DNA of 64,000 bases, from NCBI RefSeq assembly GCF_021648885.1, contig NZ_JAKJHZ010000005.1:558001-622000 (forward strand), written 5' to 3'. Both the position numbers and the translations under genes were made by a program. The DNA is from Nocardioides potassii. GTDB lineage: Bacteria > Actinomycetota > Actinomycetes > Propionibacteriales > Nocardioidaceae. Every line of letters begins with the position of its first letter. Positions within the stretch are counted from its first letter, which is position 1. Shown one piece after another: positions 42,909-52,841 of the stretch. The notes under the pieces are model-generated. The model had not been told where the DNA came from and did no database searches. It worked only from the letters and a program-made list of their open reading frames with translations.

Positions 42909-44275
42909 GCAGGATCGCCCCCCTCAGCGGGTTCCCCGAGCTGCTGCCCGCGCAGCGCGCCGTCGAGCGTGAGGTCATCGCGTCGCTGTCGCGCACCTTC
43001 GAGCTGCACGGCTTCGCCAACATCGAGACGCGGGTCGTCGAGCCCATCGACCGCCTGGCCAAGGGCGGCGAGGTCGACAAGGAGATCTACGTCCTCCAGC
43101 GCCTGGCCGCCGAGCCGGACGCGAAGGCCGAGCTGGGCATGCACTTCGACCTGACCGTGCCGTTCGCGCGCTACGTCCTCGAGCACGCCGGGCACCTCGA
43201 GTTCCCCTTCCGGCGCTTCCAGGTGCAGCCCGCCTGGCGCGGCGAGCGACCCCAGGAGGGCCGCTTCCGGCAGTTCACGCAGGCCGACGTCGACATCGTG
43301 GGGCGCGACGAGCTGCCGTTCCACCACGACATCGAGGTGATGTCGGTGATGGTGGACGCGCTCAGCCGCCTCGCGATCCCGCGGCTGTCGTTCCAGTTCA
43401 ACAACCGCAAGCTCATCCAGGGGTTCTACCGCGGCCTCGGCATCGACGACGTCACCGACGCGATCCGGGTGATCGACAAGCTCGACAAGCTCCCGGCCGA
43501 CGAGGTCGCGCGGATGCTGGTCGAGCGCGTCGGCACCACGCCCGAGCAGGCCCAGCGCTGCCTCGAGCTGGCGACGATCCGGGTCCCCGACGACTCGTTC
43601 GTCGAGCGGGTCCGCGCGCTCGGGGTGAGCGACGAGCTGCTCGACCAGGGCCTCGACGAGCTCGCGGCCGTGGTCCGGGGCTGCCGTGCCGTCGCGGGCG
43701 ACCGCGTCGACGTCGAGGCCAACCTGCGCATCGCGCGCGGGCTCGACTACTACACCGGCACCGTCGTGGAGGTCTTCATGGCCGGCTACGAGCGGCTCAA
43801 GTCCGTCGGCGGCGGAGGACGCTACGACGCCCTCGCCAGCGACGGTCGGACGACCTATCCGGGGGTCGGGGTGTCCTTCGGCGTCTCCCGCACGTTGATC
43901 CCGCTCATCACCGACGGCGTGCTGTCCGGCAGCCGCCCGGTGCCGAGCGCCGTCCTGGTCGCCCTCAACACCGAGGACGACCGCGCCGTCAGCACGCAGG
44001 TGGCGTCCGCCCTCCGGTCCCGGGAAATCGCTTGCGAGGTGGCCCCGTCACCAGCGAAGTTCGGCAAGCAGATCCGCTTCGCCGAGCGCCGCGGCATCCC
44101 CTTCGTCTGGTTCGTCCAGCCGGACGGAAGCCACCAGGTCAAGGACATCCGGTCCGGCGAGCAGGTCGACGCCGACCCGCGCGCCTGGACCCCGCCGGAG
44201 GAGGACGTCCGGCCCACCATCATCAGCACCGCCACCCCCAGCAGCACCGCACGTGACACCGAGGAGAACCAGTGA
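42905..44275 (+). CDS. hisS: Histidine-tRNA ligase
   Basis: At 456 residues, class II core with [33 protein letters not shown] split across motif 2, QADVDIVG, and the HisA motif [17 protein letters not shown]-terminal anticodon-binding domain begins near [12 protein letters not shown]. The last 25 residues form a Thr/Ser-rich tail. ATG overlaps the hydrolase stop; its own stop overlaps aspS. Confidence 0.95.
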   Translation: MSRIAPLSGFPELLPAQRAVEREVIASLSRTFELHGFANIETRVVEPIDRLAKGGEVDKEIYVLQRLAAEPDAKAELGMHFDLTVPFARYVLEHAGHLEFPFRRFQVQPAWRGERPQEGRFRQFTQADVDIVGRDELPFHHDIEVMSVMVDALSRLAIPRLSFQFNNRKLIQGFYRGLGIDDVTDAIRVIDKLDKLPADEVARMLVERVGTTPEQAQRCLELATIRVPDDSFVERVRALGVSDELLDQGLDELAAVVRGCRAVAGDRVDVEANLRIARGLDYYTGTVVEVFMAGYERLKSVGGGGRYDALASDGRTTYPGVGVSFGVSRTLIPLITDGVLSGSRPVPSAVLVALNTEDDRAVSTQVASALRSREIACEVAPSPAKFGKQIRFAERRGIPFVWFVQPDGSHQVKDIRSGEQVDADPRAWTPPEEDVRPTIISTATPSSTARDTEENQ

Positions 44276-46086
44276 TCCGCACCCATGACGCCGGCGCCCT
44301 GCGCGCCGAGAACGTCGGCCAGACCGTCACCCTCGCCGGGTGGGTGGCGCGCCGACGTGATCACGGGGGAGTGGCGTTCCTCGACCTCCGCGAGGCCAGC
44401 GGCGTGGTCCAGGTCGTCGTCCGTGACGAGGAGGTCGCCCACAGCCTCCGCAGCGAGTTCTGCATCAAGGTCACCGGCGAGGTCGTCGCCCGCAAGGACG
44501 GCAACCAGAACCCCAACCTCGCCACGGGCGACATCGAGGTGGTGGCCACCGACCTCGAGGTGCTGTCCACCTCCGACCCGCTGCCGTTCCCGATCGACGA
44601 CGCCTCCGGCCACAAGGGCGGCGAGGTCGGCGAGGAGGCGCGCCTCAAGCACCGCTACCTCGACCTGCGCCGCTCCGGCCCTGCTGCGGCGCTGCGGCTG
44701 CGCTCGAAGATCAACAAGGCCGCCCGCGACGTGCTCGACGCCCGTGACTTCGTCGAGGTCGAGACGCCGACCCTGACCCGCTCGACCCCCGAGGGCGCGC
44801 GCGACTTCCTCGTACCGGCCCGGCTCGCCCCCGGCAGCTGGTACGCGCTGCCGCAGAGCCCCCAGCTGTTCAAGCAGCTGCTGATGGTCGGTGGCATGGA
44901 GCGCTACTACCAGATCGCGCGCTGCTACCGCGACGAGGACTTCCGCGCCGACCGCCAGCCCGAGTTCACCCAGCTCGACATCGAGATGAGCTTCGTCGAC
45001 CAGGAGGACGTGCTCACGCTGATGGAGGACGTCCTCGAGGCGATGTGGGCGCAGGCCGGCCACACCATCGAGCGCCCGATCCCGCGGATGACGTACGCCG
45101 ACGCGATGGCGCGGTTCGGCTCCGACAAGCCCGACCTGCGGATGGGCCTCGAGCTCGTCGACTGCACGGACTACTTCAAGGACACGTCGTTCCGCGTGTT
45201 CTCGCCCGACAACGCCGCCTACGTCGGCGCCGTCGTGATGCCCGGCGGCGGCAGCCAGCCCCGGCGCCAGTTCGACGCGTGGCAGGACTGGGCCAAGCAG
45301 CGCGGCGCCAAGGGACTGGCGTACGTCACCGTCGCCGAGGACGGGGAGCTCGGGGGACCGGTCGCCAAGAACCTCACCGACGCCGAGCGGTCGGGCCTGG
45401 TGGCCCACGTCGGCGCGGCGCCGGGCGACTGCATCTTCTTCGCTGCCGGCCCCGTCAAGAGCAGCCGCGCGCTGCTCGGCGCCGCCCGCCTGGAGATCGG
45501 GCGTCGTCTCGACCTCCTCGACGACTCGACGTTCGCCTTCACGTGGGTCGTGGACGCACCGCTCTTCGAGCCGAGCTCCGACGCCGTCGCCAGTGGTGAC
45601 GTCGCCGTCGGCGCCGGCGCCTGGACCGCGGTGCACCACGCCTTCACCAGCCCGAAGGAGGAGTTCCTCGACACCTTCGACACCGACCCGGGCAGCGCGC
45701 TGGCCTACGCCTACGACATCGTCTGCAACGGCAACGAGCTCGGCGGGGGGTCCATCCGTATCCACCGGGGCGACGTGCAGAAGCGTGTCTTCTCCGTGAT
45801 GGGCCTCGGGGAGGAGGAGGCGCAGGAGAAGTTCGGCTTCCTCCTGGACGCCTTCAAGTTCGGCGCGCCGCCGCACGGCGGCATCGCCGTCGGCATGGAC
45901 CGGATCGTGGCGCTGCTCGCGGGCAGCGACTCGATCCGCGACGTGATCGCCTTCCCCAAGTCCGGTGGCGGGTACGACCCGCTGACGGCCGCCCCGGCGC
46001 CGATCACGCCGGAGCAGCGCAAGGAGGCGGGCGTCGACGCCGTCCCCGGAGGCGACGACGCACCTTCCGCCTCGGCGCACAACTGA
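44272..46086 (+). CDS. aspS: Aspartate-tRNA(Asp/Asn) ligase
   Basis: The 604-residue bacterial-type enzyme has an OB-fold N-terminus ([20 protein letters not shown]), class II motifs ([39 protein letters not shown]), a GAD insertion domain and the terminal [20 protein letters not shown]. Actinobacterial AspRS is often non-discriminating; that cannot be told here. GTG 44272 overlaps hisS as GTGA. Confidence 0.95.
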   Translation: MIRTHDAGALRAENVGQTVTLAGWVARRRDHGGVAFLDLREASGVVQVVVRDEEVAHSLRSEFCIKVTGEVVARKDGNQNPNLATGDIEVVATDLEVLSTSDPLPFPIDDASGHKGGEVGEEARLKHRYLDLRRSGPAAALRLRSKINKAARDVLDARDFVEVETPTLTRSTPEGARDFLVPARLAPGSWYALPQSPQLFKQLLMVGGMERYYQIARCYRDEDFRADRQPEFTQLDIEMSFVDQEDVLTLMEDVLEAMWAQAGHTIERPIPRMTYADAMARFGSDKPDLRMGLELVDCTDYFKDTSFRVFSPDNAAYVGAVVMPGGGSQPRRQFDAWQDWAKQRGAKGLAYVTVAEDGELGGPVAKNLTDAERSGLVAHVGAAPGDCIFFAAGPVKSSRALLGAARLEIGRRLDLLDDSTFAFTWVVDAPLFEPSSDAVASGDVAVGAGAWTAVHHAFTSPKEEFLDTFDTDPGSALAYAYDIVCNGNELGGGSIRIHRGDVQKRVFSVMGLGEEEAQEKFGFLLDAFKFGAPPHGGIAVGMDRIVALLAGSDSIRDVIAFPKSGGGYDPLTAAPAPITPEQRKEAGVDAVPGGDDAPSASAHN

Positions 46087-46161
46087 CCAGAGAACCTCCT
46101 GTCGCGCGGGTGATCCCTCGCAACTTCGCCGGTCCTCGGAGCGGCGGCGTGGTGAATGCGT

Positions 46162-46179
46162 CGTAACTGGATCGTTACG
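46162..46179. promoter_or_regulatory. Candidate operator upstream of the peptide transporter operon
   Basis: CGTAAC and GTTACG flank six bases in a perfect inverted repeat, in the 203-base gap before the transporter genes. TACAGT at 46212-46217 could be the -10 box. A regulator-binding role is inference. Confidence 0.4.
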
Positions 46180-46224
46180 CGCCAGTGATCGTCCGTGCGG
46201 CACGGGTCACATACAGTCCTGTCT

Positions 46225-46260
46225 CGGCACCGACCCCCGGGTGATCCCCGACCGGTGCCG
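46225..46260 (+). promoter_or_regulatory. Leader hairpin before the transporter operon
   Basis: CGGCACCG (46225-46232) and CGGTGCCG (46253-46260) are exact complements separated by 20 bases. If transcribed from near 46220 they would form a stem just before the start region of the first permease gene. Confidence 0.4.
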
Positions 46261-46289
46261 TGGACAGTCCCGAACCAGATGGGGAGAGC

Positions 46290-47324
46290 ATGTCGGCAGA
46301 CACTGCAGGACCGGAGACGCTGGGCTCGTTGAGCACGGAGCCGGAGCAGCAGGATCCCAACAGCCAGCAGGCCAAGGAGATCTCCGGCAAGTCGCCGCTG
46401 CGGATCGCGCTGGGCCGTCTCGCCCGCGACAAGATCGCCGTCATCTGTGCCGTCGTGGTGCTGTTCTTCGTGCTCTGCGCAGTGTTCGCGGGCCCCATCT
46501 GCCACCTCTTCGGCGTGAGCCTGGAGACCCCGCTCGCCAGCGAGCGCGTCGACGGCCTCAACCAGGGCCTGCCGAAGCCCTCGATGGGTCCGCCCAACGG
46601 TCCCTTCACGTGGGACCACCCGATGGGTGTCGCGCCGCGCACCGGTGAGGACAACCTGGCCTACTGGCTCTACGGGTGCCGCGTCTCGCTCACCATCGCC
46701 ACCACCGCGACGATCTTCGCCAGCCTCGTCGGCGTGGTCGTCGGGCTGCTCGCCGGCTTCCTCGGCGGGGCGGTCGACAAGGTCCTGTCGTTCTTCATCG
46801 ACCTGTTCCTCACCATCCCGTTCCTGCTCGCCGCGCTGACCATCGCGCCGATCATCAACGACCGCTACAACCTGTCGGACAACTACTCGACCATCCAGAA
46901 GACGGCGCTGATCATGGTGCTCTCGATCTTCGGGTGGATGGGCACGGCGCGCCTGATCCGTGGTGAGGTCATCACCCTGCGCGAGCGCGAGTTCGTGCAG
47001 GCGGCCCGCGTGATGGGCATGCCGACGGGGCGCATCCTGTTCAAGGAGCTGCTGCCCAACCTCGCGGCCCCCATCATCATCAGCATCTCCCTGATGCTGC
47101 CGACGTTCGTCGCCCTCGAGGCCGGCCTGGCCTTCCTCGGCATCGGCGTCACCGACGGCGTCTCGTGGGGCCAGATGATCCTCAAGGGCACCAACCTGAC
47201 GTTCTTCCGGGAGTACCCGCAGTACCTGTGGCAGCCCCTGCTGGGCATCGTCGCGCTGGTGCTCTCCCTCAACCTCCTGGGCGACGCGGTCCGCGACGCC
47301 CTCGACCCCAAGACCCGCCGCTGA
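46290..47324 (+). CDS. Peptide-type ABC transporter permease (DppC/OppC family)
   Basis: The 344-residue protein has a polar N-terminal 38 residues, six membrane helices and the EAA loop in FVQAARVMGMPTGRILFKEL, which contacts the ATPase, then LPTFVALEAGLAFLGIG, typical of DppC/OppC. ATG 46290 has GGGGAG close upstream; an in-frame GTG at 46260 lies in the leader hairpin and is less likely. It precedes the binding protein, an unusual order for this operon type. Confidence 0.9.
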   Translation: MSADTAGPETLGSLSTEPEQQDPNSQQAKEISGKSPLRIALGRLARDKIAVICAVVVLFFVLCAVFAGPICHLFGVSLETPLASERVDGLNQGLPKPSMGPPNGPFTWDHPMGVAPRTGEDNLAYWLYGCRVSLTIATTATIFASLVGVVVGLLAGFLGGAVDKVLSFFIDLFLTIPFLLAALTIAPIINDRYNLSDNYSTIQKTALIMVLSIFGWMGTARLIRGEVITLREREFVQAARVMGMPTGRILFKELLPNLAAPIIISISLMLPTFVALEAGLAFLGIGVTDGVSWGQMILKGTNLTFFREYPQYLWQPLLGIVALVLSLNLLGDAVRDALDPKTRR

Positions 47325-47403
47325 GCCACCCGGCTCGACGAGGGTCCCTGCACGCGCCGGAGACGCCGTCCTCGGTGAGAACAAAAAGGAAAGGCTGGAC
47401 AGC

Positions 47404-49179
47404 ATGAAGCGGAACAAGCCGCTCGCGCTCGTCGCTGGAGCCGCTCTTCTGACCCTCGCTGCCTGTGGCGGCGGCTCGTCGGACGACGGTGGATCCAACG
47501 GCGGGGGCAAGGAAAGGGAGTTCGGCGACCAGACCGGCGGGACCAAGGACGCTGAGCGTCAGGGTCCGGCTGCCGACGTCGAGGGTGCGACCGCCGGTGG
47601 GACCATCACGGTCTACCTGCCGGGCGACCCGGGCCCCGACTCGCTCGACCCGACCGGCGGCTGGTCCGTCACGGGCAACTCCATCCAGCAGGCGCTCACG
47701 AGCCGCTCGCTGACCCAGTACGTCCGCGACAACGAGACCGGCGACCCCGTCCTGGTCCCCGACCTCGCGACCGACCTGGGCACGCCCAACGACGACTTCA
47801 CGGAGTGGACCTTCACCATCCGTGACGACGCGACGTGGGAGGACGGCCAGCCCGTCACCGCCGACGAGGTCGCGTTCGGCATCTGCCGCTCGCTCGACTC
47901 CGACGCGTTCCCGTCGGGTCCGGGCACCGAGTACTCCAAGACGTACTTCGAGGGTGCTGCGGACTACAAGGGCCCGTACACCGGCAAGGACCCCAAGTGC
48001 GAGAAGTGGTCCGGCATCTCGGTCGACGGCCAGGACATCACCATCAAGATGGCCAAGCCGTTCCCGGACATGGACTACTGGGGCGCGTTCATGGCGATGG
48101 GTCCGGCTCCGCTGGGCAACGCCTCGAAGCCGCCGAACTACGGCAACAAGCCGCTGTCCAACGGTCCCTACAAGGTCGACAGCTACAAGCCCAACGAGGA
48201 GCTCGTGCTGGTCAAGAACGACCAGTGGGCGGCTGACTCGGACCCGGGGCGTCACCAGTACGCCGACGAGTTCGTGTTCAAGTTCAACCAGGACCAGGCC
48301 AAGGTCGACGAGATCATGCTCTCGGACAACTCCGACAGCCAGACCGCGATCTCGACGGGCCTCGGTTCGGACAAGTACAACGACGCGAACGGCCAGCTGG
48401 GCGACCGCCTGGTGCAGCAGACCTCGCAGTGCGTGTCCACGCTGACGCCCGACTACACCAAGATCACCGACATCAACGTCCGCAAGGCGCTCGCCTACGC
48501 GTACCCCTACGAGGACGTCTGGATCGCCGGTGGCGAGGTCCCGGGTGTGACCCGCATCCCCGCCAACTCGGTCATGCCTCCCGGCATGGCGGGCAAGAAG
48601 GAGTTCCAGGTCGACGGTGAGCAGATCACCTACGACCCCGAGAAGGCCAAGGCCCTCCTCGAGGAGGCCGGCGTCGAGATGCCGTACCCGATCACGATGG
48701 TCTACTACGAGGTCGACCCGCTGGCCGTGGCCACGCAGGAGCAGATCACCAAGGGCTTCGAGGCCAGCGGCTTCAAGGTCAAGGCCATCCCGGTCCAGGA
48801 CTCGCCCTACAACATCTGGCTCGACCCGGACAACAAGGTCAACAAGACCCTCAACCTCCGTGGCGTGAACTGGTGCTCGGACTGGCCCGCCGGTTCGACG
48901 ATGATCCCGCCGCTGCTCAAGACGGGCGCTGTCTACAACACCGCCCAGTTCTCCGAGAGCTCGGTCGACGACGAGATGGACAACATCGCGACCATGCCGC
49001 TCGAGGACCAGGCCGGCGCCTGGGGCGACCTGGACGAGAAGATCATGACGGAGTACTTCCCGATCATCCCGACCGCGTTCCGCAACGACCTGTTCGTCTT
49101 CGGCAGCAAGGTCGGCAACCCGACGGGCGACGGCTCCATCGGCGCCCCGAACTACAAGGACGTCTACGTCATGCAGTGA
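47404..49179 (+). CDS. ABC transporter substrate-binding lipoprotein, family 5 (DppA/OppA-like)
   Basis: At 591 residues it has a lipoprotein signal (MKRNKPLALVAGAALLTLAAC, lipobox LAAC at residues 18-21), a Gly/Ser linker, then SBP_bac_5 features such as TITVYLPGDPGPDSLDP, FTIRDDATWEDGQPVTADEV and the C-terminal lobe ending NYKDVYVMQ. It would bind an oligopeptide or similar solute at the outer face of the membrane. AGGAAAGG precedes the ATG. Two strong hairpins follow the stop. Confidence 0.93.
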   Translation: MKRNKPLALVAGAALLTLAACGGGSSDDGGSNGGGKEREFGDQTGGTKDAERQGPAADVEGATAGGTITVYLPGDPGPDSLDPTGGWSVTGNSIQQALTSRSLTQYVRDNETGDPVLVPDLATDLGTPNDDFTEWTFTIRDDATWEDGQPVTADEVAFGICRSLDSDAFPSGPGTEYSKTYFEGAADYKGPYTGKDPKCEKWSGISVDGQDITIKMAKPFPDMDYWGAFMAMGPAPLGNASKPPNYGNKPLSNGPYKVDSYKPNEELVLVKNDQWAADSDPGRHQYADEFVFKFNQDQAKVDEIMLSDNSDSQTAISTGLGSDKYNDANGQLGDRLVQQTSQCVSTLTPDYTKITDINVRKALAYAYPYEDVWIAGGEVPGVTRIPANSVMPPGMAGKKEFQVDGEQITYDPEKAKALLEEAGVEMPYPITMVYYEVDPLAVATQEQITKGFEASGFKVKAIPVQDSPYNIWLDPDNKVNKTLNLRGVNWCSDWPAGSTMIPPLLKTGAVYNTAQFSESSVDDEMDNIATMPLEDQAGAWGDLDEKIMTEYFPIIPTAFRNDLFVFGSKVGNPTGDGSIGAPNYKDVYVMQ

Positions 49180-49183
49180 TCCT

Positions 49184-49210
49184 GGTGCTCTCGCACCACC
49201 TGAGAGCACC
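49184..49210 (+). terminator. First hairpin after the binding-protein gene
   Basis: GGTGCTCTC (49184-49192) and GAGAGCACC (49202-49210) form a 9-bp stem with a 9-base loop, starting five bases after the stop codon. It may protect or end the binding-protein transcript. Confidence 0.55.
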
Positions 49211-49236
49211 GCGTAGTTCCCAGCAACACAGTTGAC

Positions 49237-49269
49237 GTGTGGGGGCTCCCTGACCGGGAGCCCCCACAC
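49237..49269 (+). terminator. Second, stronger hairpin after the binding-protein gene
   Basis: GTGTGGGGGCTCCC (49237-49250) pairs perfectly with GGGAGCCCCCACAC (49256-49269) over 14 bp with a 5-base loop. It lacks a U-tract. Partial termination here would lower permease and ATPase mRNA relative to the binding protein. Confidence 0.72.
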
Positions 49270-49285
49270 GGCAGCCCGGACCCGG

Positions 49286-49291
49286 TAGGCT
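49286..49291 (+). promoter_or_regulatory. Candidate internal promoter before the second permease gene
   Basis: TAGGCT lies just after the strong hairpin and about 50 bases before ATG 49343; it could restart transcription of the downstream genes. The -35 region is not convincing. Confidence 0.35.
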
Positions 49292-49342
49292 TCCTGCCTC
49301 GGGGGGTCCGACTCATCCACCATCCCCGGAGAGTGACCTGCG

Positions 49343-50353
49343 ATGTTCGCGTATGTCGTGAAGCGCCTGATCTCGGGAGTCCTGGTCGTGACCCTGGTCT
49401 CGATCGCGATCTTCCTGCTGTTCTGGTACGGACCCTCGAGCCCGGCGCAGCCCATCTGTGACCGAGAGACCAGCAACCGCTGCTCGGCGGCCAAGCTGGA
49501 GATCTACGAGCGGACGCTGGGTTACGACAACCCCGTCTACGAGGAGTACGGCAAGTACGTCAAGGGCATCTTCGTCGGACGCACGCTCACGATCGCCTCC
49601 AACGAGTACGACTGCAGCGCGCCGTGCTTGGGCCTCAGCTTCCGCACCAAGCAGCCGGTCAAGGAGGAGCTGGTCTCGCGGATCCCCGCGACCTTCTCGA
49701 TCGCCATCGGAGGAGCGTTCCTCTACCTCCTCTTCGGCGTCCCCATCGGGGTCGCCGCCGCGCGCAGACGCGGCACCGTGGCCGACAAGGCCCTGGTCTC
49801 GAGCTTCCTGTTCATCAGCTCGATCCCCTACTACCTCTTCGCCCTGCTGACCTGGCTCTACCTCACGATCACGTTCGAGGTGCCGTTCTTCAGCGACACG
49901 GGCTACTTCCCGATCACCCAGGACGGACCGTTCAAGTGGTTCAGCGGGTTGTTCCTGGCGTGGGTGGCCCTCGGCATCTTCGGGTGCACCCAGTACACGC
50001 GATTCACGCGAGGTGCGATGGTCGAGGCGCTCAGCGAGGACTACATCCGCACGGCGAAGGCCAAGGGCCTGCCCACGCGGACCATCGTCTACCGGCACGG
50101 GCTGCGCGCCGCGCTCGTGCCCGTCGTGACCATCTTCGGCATCGACTTCGGCACCCTGCTGGCCGGCACGATCTTCACCGAGCGGATCTTCGAGGTCCAG
50201 GGCATCGGCTGGTGGAGCCTCGAGGCCGTGCAGGGGCGTGACCTGCCCGTCGTCCAGGCGACCGCGCTCTTCAGCGCCGTCGTCCTGATCATCTCCAACC
50301 TGCTCGTCGACGTTGTCTACAGCGTCCTCGACCCGAGGGTGAGGCTTTCGTGA
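49343..50353 (+). CDS. Peptide-type ABC transporter permease (DppB/OppB family)
   Basis: The 336-residue protein begins MFAYVVKRLISGVLVVTLVS, the canonical DppB start, has a long extracytoplasmic loop with four cysteines between helices 1 and 2 (residues 39-93), and the EAA loop DYIRTAKAKGLPTRTIVYRHGL. It ends with the family's SVLDPRVRLS. GGAG lies upstream of the ATG. Its stop overlaps the following ATPase gene. Confidence 0.92.
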   Translation: MFAYVVKRLISGVLVVTLVSIAIFLLFWYGPSSPAQPICDRETSNRCSAAKLEIYERTLGYDNPVYEEYGKYVKGIFVGRTLTIASNEYDCSAPCLGLSFRTKQPVKEELVSRIPATFSIAIGGAFLYLLFGVPIGVAAARRRGTVADKALVSSFLFISSIPYYLFALLTWLYLTITFEVPFFSDTGYFPITQDGPFKWFSGLFLAWVALGIFGCTQYTRFTRGAMVEALSEDYIRTAKAKGLPTRTIVYRHGLRAALVPVVTIFGIDFGTLLAGTIFTERIFEVQGIGWWSLEAVQGRDLPVVQATALFSAVVLIISNLLVDVVYSVLDPRVRLS

Positions 50354-51465
50354 CCAGCGTTCCCATGACCCAGTCGTCCGCCGCCGATCGCGACGCGCAC
50401 GACGGGCCCTACCTCCAGGTCGAGGACCTGAAGGTGACGTTCCCGACGCAGGACGGTCCGGTGACCGCCGTGCAGGGGCTGACCTACTCGGTGGAGAAGG
50501 GCAAGACCCTCGGCATCGTCGGGGAGTCCGGCTCCGGCAAGTCGGTGTCGAGCATGGCCGTGATGGGCCTGCACGACGCGAAGTCGGCCCAGATCTCGGG
50601 CTCGATCCGCGTCGGCGGCACCGAGGTCGTCGGCCTCAGCGAGTCGAAGATGCGTGACCTGCGCGGCAACTCGATGGCGATGATCTTCCAGGACGCCCTG
50701 GCCGCGCTGCACCCGTTCTACAAGATCGGCGGACAGCTCGAGGAGGCCTACCTGGTCCACCACTCGAGCGCGTCCAAGCGCGATGCCCGCCGCAAGGCGA
50801 TCGAGATGCTCGACCGGGTCGGCATCCCGCAGCCGGACCGGCGTGTGGACGACTTCCCGCACCAGTTCTCGGGCGGCATGCGTCAGCGCGCCATGATCGC
50901 GATGGGCCTGATCAACGACCCGTCGCTGCTCATCGCGGACGAGCCGACCACCGCCCTCGACGTGACGGTGCAGGCGCAGATCCTGGACCTGCTCCAGGAC
51001 CTCCAGCGTGAGTTCAACTCCGCGGTCATCATCATCACCCACGACCTCGGCGTGATCGCCGAGATGGCCGACGACGTGCTCGTGATGTACGCCGGTCGCT
51101 GCGTGGAGTACGGCACGACGAAGCAGATCCTCACCGCGCCGGAGATGCCCTACACGTGGGGACTGCTCTCCAGCATCCCGGACGTGAGCGCGTCGACCGA
51201 CGCGCGGCTGATCCCGATCCCGGGCAACCCGCCGAGCCTGCTCCGACCGCCGTCGGGCTGCTCGTTCCACCCGCGCTGCGTGCACTCCGACAAGGTGCCC
51301 GGCGACCTCTGCAGCACCCAGCTGCCCGAGCTGCTGCCGGCGAGCTCCGGCACGGCCCACCTCAAGCGCTGCCACCTCGCGGACCCGGTCGGGGTCTACC
51401 AGAGCGAGGTGCTTCCCGAGATCGCCCCCGAGCTCGTCGACGAGCTGAGTGAGGAGACCCGATGA
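50350..51465 (+). CDS. Peptide ABC transporter ATPase (DppD/OppD family)
   Basis: At 371 residues, with Walker A GIVGESGSGKSVSS, the signature FSGGMRQRAMIAMGL, Walker B LLIADEPTTALDVTVQ and the oligopeptide-type C-terminus CSFHPRCVHSDKVPGDLC, whose cysteines may bind an iron-sulfur cluster as in related ATPases. GTG 50350 overlaps dppB-like. Its stop overlaps the second ATPase gene. Confidence 0.93.
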   Translation: MTSVPMTQSSAADRDAHDGPYLQVEDLKVTFPTQDGPVTAVQGLTYSVEKGKTLGIVGESGSGKSVSSMAVMGLHDAKSAQISGSIRVGGTEVVGLSESKMRDLRGNSMAMIFQDALAALHPFYKIGGQLEEAYLVHHSSASKRDARRKAIEMLDRVGIPQPDRRVDDFPHQFSGGMRQRAMIAMGLINDPSLLIADEPTTALDVTVQAQILDLLQDLQREFNSAVIIITHDLGVIAEMADDVLVMYAGRCVEYGTTKQILTAPEMPYTWGLLSSIPDVSASTDARLIPIPGNPPSLLRPPSGCSFHPRCVHSDKVPGDLCSTQLPELLPASSGTAHLKRCHLADPVGVYQSEVLPEIAPELVDELSEETR

Positions 51466-52805
51466 CGCAGGACCCCAACGCCCGCTCCGAGATCGAGCCG
51501 ACCGAGGTCGGGGCCAACGCGGCCGAGACCGGCGAGCGGCGCCTCACCGAGGAGCACAGCCCGGAGACCCCGGACACCTACGGCTCGCACGAGATCGGGA
51601 TCGAGGACCTGGACTTCGCGACGCTCGCCGAGCAGGGGCACACCGCGACCGAGCTCGACCCGGACGCACCGGCGGTGCTCACGGTGGACAACCTGAAGAT
51701 GTACTTCCCGGTCAAGTCCTCGGGCGTCGTGCGCCGCACGATCGGCCACGTGCAGGCCGTCGACGGGATCTCGTTCGAGGTCCCCAAGGGCGGCTCGCTG
51801 GGCCTGGTGGGGGAGTCCGGCTGTGGCAAGTCCACGACCGGCCGCCTGATCACCCGGCTCTACAAGCCGACCGGCGGGTCGATGATGTTCGACGGCCAGG
51901 ACCTCGCCAAGCTCTCCAGCCGCGAGATGAAGCCGCTGCGCCGTGACGTGCAGATGATCTTCCAGGACCCCTACACCTCGCTGAACCCGCGCCACACGGT
52001 CGGCTCGATCGTCGGGGCGCCCCTCGAGGTCCACGACATCGTGCCGAAGAACCAGGTCCTCAAGCGGGTCCAGGAGCTCCTGGAGGTCGTGGGTCTCAAC
52101 CCCGAGCACTACAACCGCTACCCCAACGAGTTCTCCGGCGGCCAGCGCCAGCGCATCGGCATCGCGCGCGCGCTGACCCTGAACCCGAAGGTCCTGGTCG
52201 CCGACGAGCCGGTCTCCGCGCTCGACGTGTCGATCCAGGCGCAGGTCGTCAACCTGCTGCAGGACATCCAGGCCGAGTTCGACGTGGCGTTCCTCTTCAT
52301 CGCCCACGATCTGGCGATCGTGCGGCACTTCTGTCCCGAGGTCGCGGTGATGTACCTGGGCAAGATCGTCGAGATCGGCGACCGCGAGACGATCTACGGC
52401 AAGCCGCACCACCCCTACACCCAGGCGCTCCTGTCCGCCGTGCCCGACGTGAAGCAGGCCGCGGTGGGCGGGCGTCGCGAGCGCATCCGGCTCGAGGGCG
52501 ACGTCCCGTCCCCGATCAACCCGCCCTCGGGGTGCCGGTTCCGCACGCGGTGCCAGTTCGCCCAGGAGATCTGCGCCAAGGTCGAGCCGCCGCTGCTGCA
52601 GATCGGCAAGCGGCACAAGGTCGCCTGCCACTTCGCCGGCGAGCTGGGCTCGCACCCCGCGACACCGATCACCACCGAGCTCCTCGGCGTCGACGACCAG
52701 GGTTCCCCGGTGCCGGGGGCCACGCCGACCAACACGCAGCACACGATCCCGGGCTACGAGAAGACCTGGTACGACCTGAGGACGAAGCAGACGACGGGGG
52801 TCTGA
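51462..52805 (+). CDS. Peptide ABC transporter ATPase (DppF/OppF family) with acidic N-terminal extension
   Basis: The 447-residue protein has about 70 extra N-terminal residues rich in Glu, Asp and Thr before the ATPase core (LTVDNLKMYFPVKSS). Walker A is GLVGESGCGKSTTGRLI, the signature FSGGQRQRIGIARAL, Walker B VLVADEPVSALDVSIQ; the C-terminal peptide-type domain has CRFRTRCQFAQEIC. The extension is longer than usual for the family and of unknown role. Confidence 0.92.
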   Translation: MTQDPNARSEIEPTEVGANAAETGERRLTEEHSPETPDTYGSHEIGIEDLDFATLAEQGHTATELDPDAPAVLTVDNLKMYFPVKSSGVVRRTIGHVQAVDGISFEVPKGGSLGLVGESGCGKSTTGRLITRLYKPTGGSMMFDGQDLAKLSSREMKPLRRDVQMIFQDPYTSLNPRHTVGSIVGAPLEVHDIVPKNQVLKRVQELLEVVGLNPEHYNRYPNEFSGGQRQRIGIARALTLNPKVLVADEPVSALDVSIQAQVVNLLQDIQAEFDVAFLFIAHDLAIVRHFCPEVAVMYLGKIVEIGDRETIYGKPHHPYTQALLSAVPDVKQAAVGGRRERIRLEGDVPSPINPPSGCRFRTRCQFAQEICAKVEPPLLQIGKRHKVACHFAGELGSHPATPITTELLGVDDQGSPVPGATPTNTQHTIPGYEKTWYDLRTKQTTGV

Positions 52806-52841
52806 CCTCCGCCGTCCGACCCGCAGGGGATACTCGCCCTC

